From Platanthera guangdongensis (lineage: Eukaryota; Streptophyta; Magnoliopsida; Asparagales; Orchidaceae), in contig CM077147.1 in the NCBI GenBank assembly GCA_039583875.1, forward strand, positions 114,820,440 to 114,884,439: DNA of 64,000 nucleotides, given 5' to 3'. Below the pieces are notes generated by a model. That model had not been told where the DNA came from and made no database searches. It worked only from the letters and a program-made list of their open reading frames with translations. The translations under genes and the position numbers were made by a program. Within the stretch, counting starts at the first letter, position 1. Each line of letters begins with the position of its first letter. This document shows positions 55,519 through 64,000 of the stretch, one piece after another.

Positions 55519-58500
55519 TTGCAGGAATGTCCAAAGGCCACCAAAACTCCAATATGGTACTTGGACAGTGGATGCTCCCGACATATGACTGGGACAAGAA
55601 GCCTGCTACGTGATTACACTCCAGTCGAGAATGGACCCAAAGTCATCTTTGGGGGGTCAGATCGAGGAGTCACCAGAGGTTACAGTATGATTTCCAACGG
55701 TATAATCTCTATCACCGACGTGGCCTATGTTGAAGGGTTAAACCATAACCTTATCAGTGTAAGCCAGTTATGTGATAAAGGTTATGACGTTAAGTTCTGC
55801 AAGGATAAATGCCTGATCATCTCATGTGCCTCTTCTGAGACGGTATTAACAGGCATTAGGAGCAGAAATATCTTCTGCTTAAATTTTCTTAGTTTAGATT
55901 CATCTACCCCCGTATGCCTAGTGGCAACAGGAAGTGCATCTCTTTGTGAACAATGGCATAAGAGATTGGCACATATTAATTTCAAAACAATTAGTATGCT
56001 GTTTTCTAAAAACTTAGTAAGGGATGCTCCTGTTATCAAGTGCATCAAAGATAGCCCCTGTCCTGCATGCCAGATGGGCAAACAGACTCGGGCTACCTTT
56101 AAGAGCATTGCAGACAAAGACTCTTCCCGATGTCTTTATCTTCTGCATATGGACTTGTTTGGTCCAATGCAAGTTCATAGCTTGGGAGGCAAGTCCTATA
56201 CGCTAGTGATAGTTGATGATCACTCTCGGTTTACATGGGTGTTCTTCTTAAAACGAAAGTCAGATACGTTTGACATCTTCACGAGTTTTGTCAAGCAGGT
56301 TCAGAACGAATTTAACTGCTTAGTGGTCAAAATCAGAAGTGACCATGGAACAGAATTCGAATCTGGTGCTATGATAGAGTTTTGTGAAGAACAAGGTATC
56401 TTTCATGAGTTTTCCTCCCCGCACACTCCTCAGCAAAATGGAGTTGCGGAGAGGAGAAATAGAACTCTCATTGAAGCCTGCACGACAATGTTGAAAGACG
56501 ATTCTCTCCCAAAATACTTCTGGGCAGAGGCGGTCAATACGACTTGTCATGTACAAAACCGAGAATTGATCAACAAGAATCATCGTAAGACGCCTTATGA
56601 GCTACTGTAAGGCAGGAAACCAACCATGTCCTACTTAAGGATCTTTGGTTTCAAATGCTACGTACTCAATAACGGGAAGTACCCGCGTACTAAATTTGGT
56701 GAAAAATGCTTCGAAGGCATATTCATGGGCTATAGTTCCCACAGTCGGGCATATAGGATCTTCAATAAGAAAACCCTAGTGGTAGAAGAATCAATTAATG
56801 TTGTATTTGATGAAGGAAGCTTGCTTAACAGCAATTCTTCTAGCGGTATTCTTGAAGATGTAGGTGCACGACTTAAACAGCTGAGTCTCGATGAGACCGC
56901 TAAAGATGAAACTCCTAAGTACGTCAAAGTTTCCACCTCAACGTCAACTGGGAATGTTGAAGATCAAAATGGAGCAAATATCTTAGAAGATGGAGAAGCC
57001 CAAGAAGTAGTCAAAGCCCCAGACGCTAGACTTCTAGAGCTCCGGCACGTGAGGGATCATCCTAGAGATCAGATCATCGGAGATCCTCGTGACGGTGTCA
57101 GAACTCGAAGAGGTACTATTAACGAGATTTTTGCATCTTAGCTTCCTGTCACAGGTTGAGCCAAAGAAGTTCAACGAGGCGAACAAAGATTCGGCATGGA
57201 TTTTGGCCATGCAAGATGAACTGCATCAATTCGAACGATGTAACGTTTGGACGCTGGTTCCCAGACCACAAAAGCACAATGTGATTGGCACCAAGTGGAT
57301 CTTCAGAAACAAACTGGATGAACATGGTGTCATCATAAAGAACAAGGCCAGGCTGGTGGCTCAAGGTTATATATAGGAGGAGGGGATTGACTTCGATCAG
57401 ACCTTTGCACCAGTAGCAAGGCTCGTGGCAATCAGATTGTTCCTGGCGTATGCTTTGCATAAAGGATTCACAGTCTATCAAATGGATGTGAAATCAGCAT
57501 TCTTGAACGGAGACCTGAATGAGGAAGTATACGTCGCTCAACCCCCAGGTTTTGTCAATCCTACTTATCCCAATCATGTATATTTTCTTAATAAAGCTCT
57601 ATATGGTTTAAAACAAGCTCCATGAGCTTGGTATGAGACTTTATCTAGTTTTCTTCTTGAGAATAAGTTCTCTAGAGGTAAAATAGATAAGACATTGTTT
57701 CTCAGGGAAGTCAAATGCAAGATTTTGCTGGTGTAAATCTATGTTGATGACATTATATTCGGGACAACGGACAACAATCTTTGCAAAAAGTTTTCTAAAC
57801 TTATGCAAGGAAAGTTTGAAATGAGCAGTATGAGAGAGCTAAAGTATTTCTTGGGACTTCAAGTGAAACAGTCTGAGGATGGAATCTTCATCTCTCAGAC
57901 GAAGTTCACAAATGAACTCCTCAAGAAATTCGGTATGGAGAATGCAACCTCTATGAGGACTCCAATGGGATCCACTATGTCTCTGGATAAGGATGAGAAA
58001 GGTAAACCTTTCGATGAAACCAAATACAGAAGCATCATTGGATCCCTGCTCTACCTTACTGCCAGTAGACCGGATATCATGTTCTCCACATGTGTCTGTG
58101 CAAGATATCAAGTGAACACTAAGGAATCTCACTGTGTCGCTGCAAAGCGAATTCTAAGATACCTTAAAGGCACTCCCAATCTTGGCTTGTGGTACCCGAG
58201 AAACAATGATGTCGAGCTAATCGGTTTTTCAGATGCTGATTTTACCGGGAGTAGGGATGACAGGAAAAGCACTTCTGGGACGTGTCAATTCCTCGGAAGA
58301 AGGCTTATCTCATGGAACAGCAAGAAGCAGAATTGTGTAGCAACCTCCACAGCAGAGTCTGAGTACATCTCGGTAGGCAGTTGTTGCGCACAACTCTTAT
58401 GGATCAGAAACCAGTTAGCCGACTACGACCTTCAGTTCAAGGAAGTACCGATGTACTGCGACTCCTCCAGTGCAATTGCAATTGCCAACAACCGGTATCG

Positions 58501-58686
58501 CACAGCAGAACAAAGCATATTGAAGTGCGCTACCACTTCATTCGGGAGCACGTGGAGAACAAGGACATCTCTCTCTGTTATGTCCCCACGGACAGGCAGA
58601 TTGCAGATATTTTCACAAAGCTCTTAGACGAAGCCAAGTTTAGTCTTTTCAAAACTGAATTGGGGATGATAAACTATGAGGAATGA
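55519..58686 (+). pseudogene. Cop4 protease-integrase-RT-RNase H (pol)
   Basis: Protease WYLDSGCSRHMTG (about 55557), GAG-pre-integrase WHKRLAHINF..CPACQMGKQ, integrase core HMDLFGPM, RSDHGTEF and NGVAERRNRT (Asp, Asp, Glu kept), [12 protein letters not shown] and YVDDIIFG (catalytic Asp kept), RNase H SDADFTGSRDDRKSTSG to IADIFTKLLDE. Breaks: TAA 56608, frameshift near 57100, TAG 57374, TGA 57623, TAA 57734, frameshift near 58500. Three of the stops (57374, 57623, 57734) replace residues expected to be Q or R, as from CAG, CGA and CAA. Active-site residues survive, so decay is by interruption only. Confidence 0.9.
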
Positions 58687-58984
58687 AGCCTACAGAAACT
58701 CCAGGCTCGTGTATCTAGGGGGAGCCTCTGCCAGGGTGCAGTAGGAACTCAAGTGTGAGCACAGGTGCAAGCACTGAGGGGGAGCAAGGGGTCAAAAGCA
58801 ACAGACCCAGATTTGCAGAAGCCGAAAAGGGGGAGATATTACCCTCTTGGCTAAGGTTAAGGTGGCTCCAATTTTATGGTAATGAATATCTCTCTCAACT
58901 CAATTTTAAGTTCATGATTTTCATTCCCATACGCTCTATTCACCTTAGCTTGTAGGGTTTAGGCTTCTTCAAATAGGGGGAGAT
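58687..58984 (+). other. Cop4 3' untranslated region
   Basis: Contains gagggggagcaagg and aagggggaga G-rich blocks and the polypurine tract aaatagggggagat before the 3' LTR. These blocks are shared with the coding-less copia at 25500-26510. Confidence 0.75.
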
Positions 58985-60537
58985 TGTTGGGTATTGTATC
59001 CATAACATACCAGATTGAAAGAAGCCCCTGTACAAACTAAAGTAAATAGACAATGTATTTGATGAAACTCTTCAAGTTATTCTTGCAGTTATTCCACACT
59101 AAGTACACACCAATGTCAGGGTGCAGTAGGTCAATATACACGGGTCTGCGCGACGTAATTCCTCATTGAGCAGATCAATATGTTGGCCTACGTGTACTCT
59201 CTCTATTGGAGTGTACTTATCTTCAAGTATAGGGCCGTGACAATGCAAGAGCAGACAAGGAGCAAGGATGGGTCAAAGAACAGCTCATGGGTGGAAAGAC
59301 GAAAAATCGTCTAAGTAATAATTGACGAGAATCACCAAGTGATTCTCGCCGAATCGTCAAGAATCACTGGCTGATTCTCGCCGTCTCTATCCGGCTACAT
59401 CAAAGCGTGCAAATCTGTCGCTAAGTCATAATCGTCGAGAATCATCAAGTGATTCGGCGAGAATCACTAGTGATTCTCGCCGAATCGTCGAGAATCACTG
59501 GCTGATTCTCGCCGACTCGTCGAGAATCACCTTCGATTATCGCCGATTTTGACTTGGGCGATTTTCTGGATCCCGCTGGACCGGATCAAATGTTAAGGCT
59601 CTGTTTTGGACCGGTTTTAGGGTTTCTTCTGGTGGGACCCACAACGGTCATAAAGAGGTATACTACTGTATAAATACTCGCGTATTTTTGAACAGTAAGA
59701 ACACACAGAAAAACAAAGCCGAGCCACCGACCTTGACTTAGATCGCGAAACCTGCTTCGCCACCGTCGCCGCTCGTGCAAGTAGATCGCCGGCTTTGATC
59801 GTGGTTGCTTCCAGATCTCCCGGCGACAGAAGCTCAGCCAAGCACATCGTCTCACGCGTCTAACCAGAGATCCCTTGTCTCTTGATTTATTGATCAGAAA
59901 AACATTCCCCTTCCGAATAGATTGAGACGATCGATCCTAGTGTGACCGTTGGAAGACCTTGCTAGCTTTGCTACGAAGATTGAATCTCCAAAGAAAAGCA
60001 GCAGCACTCCGTTGTCGCCGCCAATCCCGAGAACCAAGCCGCCGCCCTTATTGTCGCCGACGGTTTCGGGGAGATTCTCTCCAAGTGAGATCTAGGGTTG
60101 TGGACTGTTCGTTGACTTCAAGAACACGTCATTGAACGAAGAGGGACACCTTAGTCTCCATAAGTTGTTTGTATTTCTTGTACATTCTATTTTCAATTTT
60201 GTTGTAAAGGAATGTTGGTTCCTAGTTGTAAGGGTTGGGTGCAACCCGTGTTGTGGGAGTAGTGACTCCTATGTGTGGAAGGGTTCCTTCCGTTAGTGCA
60301 AGGATTGGATTTCATTCCTGTTGGTGAAGTGACTGAGTCGTCCCTGGTTGGGAGATAGGTCGAAGGGGGAAAGTGGATGTACCCAAATCAGGGAACCACT
60401 ATAAATTGCTTGTAACCTTTCTGTGCTGTGTTGTTTTGTTTTCTTGTGCAGGTACAATTTTAATTCCGCAAAAACGCTGCAAGACACATATTCCCCCCCC
60501 CCATAGGTGAAGGTAGTTGACACTAAGTGGACTTTCA
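58985..60537 (+). repeat. Cop4 3' LTR
   Basis: 1553 bp, close match to 51534-53122. One 31-bp repeat unit fewer and a 10-C run (60493-60502) where the other LTR has 15. Confidence 0.93.
59315..59560. repeat. AGTGATTCTCGCCGAATC palindromic array, Cop4 3' LTR
   Basis: Same words as 51860-52135, with the 36-bp palindrome at 59451-59486. Confidence 0.92.
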
Positions 60538-60639
60538 TCTATTAGTACAGTTTGTACAGATATAGGAAGACTATTGTATAAATGAAGGATTGATGATAGG
60601 GAGAATGGCATCAGAAATTATCTCCTGGATGGGTAATTG

Positions 60640-60775
60640 AGGTGGAGATGGATGAGATGGAGGTAAATGAGGTGGAGATAGGTGAGATGGAGGTATATGA
60701 GGTGGATATAGGTAAGATGAAGGTGGAGATGAGTAAGGTGGAGATGAGTGAGGTGGAGATGAGTAAGATTACTGA
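60640..60775. repeat. 12-bp-like minisatellite gagatgga/tgaggtg
   Basis: Degenerate short repeat inside the E4 third ORF; on the minus strand it encodes a proline-rich stretch (PP/SH/LS). Confidence 0.75.
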
Positions 60776-61204
60776 TGAGATGGGGATTCTGCATGAAAGG
60801 TTGAGGATGGAACTTCTTCAGTCAAAGTAGTTTGTAGATTAGGTTGTGTGGAAGGAGCAGAGTAATGATATGGAGATTGTGGAGTGGAAGTAATAAGGTG
60901 AGAATCTTCTTGTGGAGTAGGGAGAGTAGCTGAGACATTCCTAGTGCTCTCAGAAGCTTCCCTAGAAGATTCAACCCTGGGAGACTAGGAATCACCCTCT
61001 CCCACTTACCAAACAGGGCAGAGGTGATCCTCTTTGATGCATTAATATGCAGAGTCTAAGAGACCAAGACCTCTGGACATTTGGTCTGGAGAAAAATTCC
61101 CAAAACTCTTCCATAACTCACATCTTTCTTATTAATCTTCTTCTTGATAGAATCAAATAAAATTGTCCCCCAGTTAATGTTTTTCTCATCAACCAGAGCA
61201 CACA

Positions 61205-61790
61205 TCAACAAAAACTGATGCCTGGTGACATAGTCATGGGTTGAATGTTTTCCCAGAAGAACTTCCCAACTACATCACCTAGAAATTTGAAATCCAAAGA
61301 AAAGTTATTTTTCAATAAATTGTTAGGGTTTCCTTGTAAGTGACCCATTCTATCTAGCATAATGCCAAATTCTATACTAGATAATTCTAATTCATCTTCT
61401 CCATTGGCTAAACCAAAAATTTCAGATAAAATCACAGGGGTAAGTGAAACCTGATGAACTGAGATTGATCTAATAATGGTTGTAAGATCATGAATCTTTA
61501 CAGTGTAAACCCATTCCTTAATCTCTGTAATCAGGAGCTTGATTCTGGTGGTCATAAAATTCCGCAGATGTTTTGCCTCAAAAAGTTGCAAAATGTCTAG
61601 AAAGATTTGATCTAAATGTTGAAAAGAGTCCATGTTGATTTGGAATCCAGCGTCGAACTTCATTGTCATTATCCTTCAAAAAAAAGATCAAGGGAAAGAG
61701 AAATGGAGAATGTGTGGGATGGAGCTCGATGAAAACATAATATGAGTTTTCAGAAGTTGAAAGGATGAAAAACAATTCGTCAAGCTGCAT
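61205..61790 (-). pseudogene. E4 third ORF, N-terminal part ('plant transposon protein'-like)
   Basis: Two overlapping frames: 61790-61578 (QLDELFFILSTSENSYYVF) and 61669-61205 (DAGFQINMDSFQHLDQIF, then IRSISVHQVSLTPVILSEIFGLANGEDELEL). The second resembles the helical 'putative plant transposon protein' domain seen in extra ORFs of plant retroelements (from memory, moderate). It continues in other frames toward 60540 with a proline-rich tail. Lies downstream of pol, the place of the env-like ORF in SIRE elements; no transmembrane segment or signal peptide is evident. Confidence 0.45.
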
Positions 61791-61940
61791 TCGATGAAAT
61801 ATTCAAAATTTGTCGATCTTCGTTCGACGAAAGGTTCACGATAGGTTTCACAATTCGTCGATCTCCATTCGACTAAAGGTTCAAATTTCGTCGATCTCAG
61901 TTCGACGAAAGGTTCAAAATTCGTCGATCTCCGTTCAAAA
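61780..61940. repeat. TTCGTCGATCTCCGTTCGACGAA array between E4 pol and third ORF
   Basis: Five to six words of about 36-40 bp (attcgtcgatct..gttcgacgaaaggttcaaa) in the only gap between the two coding regions. Confidence 0.87.
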
Positions 61941-64000
61941 TCAATTTAATGTCTTGCCATCAATCATTCCTAACTGATTTAAAAAGAAATTATGTTTCTT
62001 TTCATCCAGTAGTTTGGTAAAAATTTCTGCACTTTGTAAATCAGTAAGGATAAATACTAGGTTAATTTTATTTTTATCCACATTATCTCTGATAAAGTGA
62101 TGCCTTATTTCTATATGTTTTATCCTACTATGGAGAACTGGATTCTGTGTAATTGAAATTGCACTGGTGTTGTCATAGTATATAATAGAATTATATAAGT
62201 TGTAACCATAATCTAGTAACTGATTTTGAATCCACAAAATCTGTGAATAATAACTACGTGTTGTAATATATTCAGCCTCAGCAGTTGAAGTAGACACGGA
62301 GGTTTGCTTCTTGCAAAACCACGACACAAGCCTATAATCAAGAAACTGACAAGTTCCTGATGTGTGCTTCAACTCTGCATCCAGAAAAGTCGGCATCTGT
62401 GAATCCAGTTAGTTCAAATCCTGACTCAATAGGATAACAGAGTCCTAGATTAGGACAACACTTTATATATCTCAAAATCCTTTTTACAAAAATAAGGTGT
62501 GATTCTTTAGGGTTAAACTGAAACCTAGCACAAATATAGGTTGCAAACATAATATCTAGTCTACTTGCTGTCAAATACAATAGAGACCCAATGATTATTC
62601 TATATGTTTTTTGATCAACAGGTTTTCCATGTTCATCATTATCAATTACAGCATTAGTGGGCATGAGTGTTTTCATAGAGGAGGCATCTTACATCCCAAA
62701 TCTTTTAATTAGCACTTTAGCATATTTAGATTGAGATAGAAGACATCCTCAGATGTCTGCTTCACTTGCAAAACAAGGAAATAAGATTATTCACTCATGC
62801 TACTCATTTAAAACTTTGAATGCATTAGATTAGAGAATCTTTTGCAAAGTTTGGAATCAGTAGAACCAAAAATTATATCATCAACATATATTTGAAGTAG
62901 TAAAATTTTTATTTTTTATTATCTGAAAAATTAAGTTTTATATATCTTACCTCTACAAAATTTATTTTCTAATAAAAAATTAGCAAGGGTCTCATACCAA
63001 GCTCTTTGAGCTTGTTTAAGAACATAAAGTGCTTTATTAAGCTTAAATACATGAGAAGAGTAAGTTGAAGAGATAAAACCTGTTGGTTGTTCTATATATT
63101 CTTCCTCTTTGATTTCTCCATTAAGGAAAGCACTCTTTACATCCATCGGATATACCTTGAATTTCTTGAATGCAACAAAAGCAACAAATATCCTGATAGC
63201 TTCTAATATTGCAACAGGAGCAAATGTTTGATCATAATCTATTCCTTCCTCCAGTGAATATCTTTGAGTATGCAGTCTAGCTTTATTTCTCACTATAACT
63301 CCTTGAGCATCCAATTTATTCATGGACTCTCATTTGGTTCCATTACTGGATATTCTTTGGGTCTTGGAACTAAGTCCCAAACTCTACTTCTCTCAAACTG
63401 ATTGAGTTCCTCTTAAACTATAATGATCCAAAGAGGATCTTGTTCTGCATCTTTTATTGATTGAGGTTCAATCTGAGATAGAAAACATGTGTGCATCTGA
63501 TCTTGATTGAGTTGATTCCTTGTTTGCACACCAAATGACATGTCTCCAATCACTTGAGATCTAGGATGATCTCTAAAAGTGACATAATAAACTGATGGAG
63601 TTGGTTCTTGTGCAATTTCATCAGCTACAACTTTTTCAACATAGATTTCAGGATTATCTTCTTCACTGTCTTCAGCAATCTGTTGAGAAGGATGCAATGT
63701 ATCCTCTTACTTTATGGTTAATTCACCTAGTTTCTCACACAGAATTGGTTCCTGAAAAGAATCTATGTTAGAAGTTTTCCTCTCGTTGTAAAACATGTTA
63801 GATTCATCAAATGATACATGTATGGATTCTTCTATTTTAAAGGTTGATTTATTATAAACCCTATAAGCCTTACTGACAAGAGAATATCCAAGAAATATTC
63901 CTTCTGCAGTTTAGCTTCAAATTTTCCTAAATATTTCTTGTCATTATTATGAATATAACATTTACACCCAAAACAATTTTAAATAACTTACTTTAGGTTT
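61941..64000 (-). pseudogene. E4 pol: end of integrase, RT, RNase H
   Basis: Minus strand from the window edge. End of integrase region GYSLVSKAYRVYNKSTF; linker with a stop after GELTIK; RT with ARL.., [39 protein letters not shown] and YVDDIIFGSTDS near 62890 (catalytic Asp kept); RNase H with FTDADFSG, SGTCQFLDYRLVSW, STAEAEYI and IKHIEIRHHFIRDN, ending TLN at 61941. Stops and frame breaks near 63700, 63411, 62930, 62700 and 62390. Related to Cop4 but clearly distinct in sequence. Confidence 0.85.

Larger units (their letters stand above)
51534..60537 (+). mobile_element. Cop4: full-length SIRE/Maximus-like copia nested in E4
   Basis: Perfect tctat duplication (51529-51533 and 60538-60542). 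LTRs 51534-53122 (1589 bp) and 58985-60537 (1553 bp). Met-tRNA primer site TGGTATCAGAGGG at 53125. Polypurine tract aaatagggggaga before the 3' LTR. A long coiled-coil gag with two zinc knuckles and copia pol order fit the SIRE lineage. Several frameshifts and stops. Confidence 0.93.
60538..64000 (-). mobile_element. E4: SIRE-like copia, upstream part (continues past the window)
   Basis: Minus-strand pol (64000-61941), a repeat array (61940-61780), then a third ORF (61790 toward 60540). Split from its 3' part (51533-48562) by Cop4. gag and the 5' LTR lie beyond 64000. Confidence 0.85.

Noticed and set aside
60642..60830. 62-residue frame rich in E, V and M
   Set aside because: Reading of a 12-bp-like minisatellite inside the minus-strand third ORF of E4.
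1..64000. Search for a host protein-coding gene, rRNA or tRNA
   Set aside because: No frame outside the retroelements showed a recognisable domain or a plausible multi-exon structure; none is reported.

Overview
This is plant nuclear DNA from an angiosperm repeat-rich region. No host gene, tRNA gene or organelle sequence could be supported. Nearly every base belongs to nested LTR retrotransposons. The support is TG..CA-bounded LTR pairs, 5-bp target duplications, initiator-Met-tRNA primer sites (TGGTATCAGAGC-like), purine-rich polypurine tracts, and copia (Tork/Angela-like, SIRE/Maximus-like) and gypsy (Tat-like, chromovirus-like, possibly Athila-like) protein domains. The species cannot be named from this.

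Layout. (1) 1-1091 plus 22091-about 23600: a minus-strand, possibly Athila-like LTR, split by a full-length plus-strand Tat-like gypsy element (Tat1, 1092-22090), which is itself split by a full-length copia (Cop1, 6341-14278, TSD ggcca). Tat1 carries a degenerate gag-pol, a 15-copy 86-bp tandem array, and two antisense transcription units, each with a TATA box and apparent introns. (2) About 23615-24008: a Tat-type LTR fragment, then a coding-less copia derivative (24009 to about 37030) whose 3' LTR is split by a full-length chromovirus (Gy2, 27587-36839, TSD gtaca/gtacg). (3) About 37031-38760: a second possibly Athila-like LTR, inverted relative to the first. (4) About 38990-48561: a minus-strand Tat-like element (Tat2) broken by a gag-only copia arranged LTR-internal-LTR-internal-LTR (39601-46356, one TSD, acgac). 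(5) 48562-64000: a minus-strand SIRE-like copia with a third ORF (E4) that runs off the window; it is split by a plus-strand SIRE-like copia (Cop4, 51534-60537, TSD tctat).

The coding regions are all decayed. Gy2 and Cop4 are broken largely by nonsense changes of the kind made by single transitions. Cop1 has only two in-frame stops. Tat1 has Asn at the expected catalytic Asp of protease, reverse transcriptase and integrase.

The most unusual signal is shared by almost all the families. Each LTR carries a dense array of its own short palindromic word, usually in U3 upstream of the TATA box. Some words are shared between lineages that are otherwise unrelated. In two elements the whole length difference between the 5' and 3' LTR is accounted for by one repeat unit (plus a C-run in one of them), so these arrays are the fast-changing part of the LTR. 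Other items worth a look are the antisense spliced genes of Tat1, the three-LTR composite with a single target duplication, and a 76-bp intron at the gag-protease junction of Gy2.
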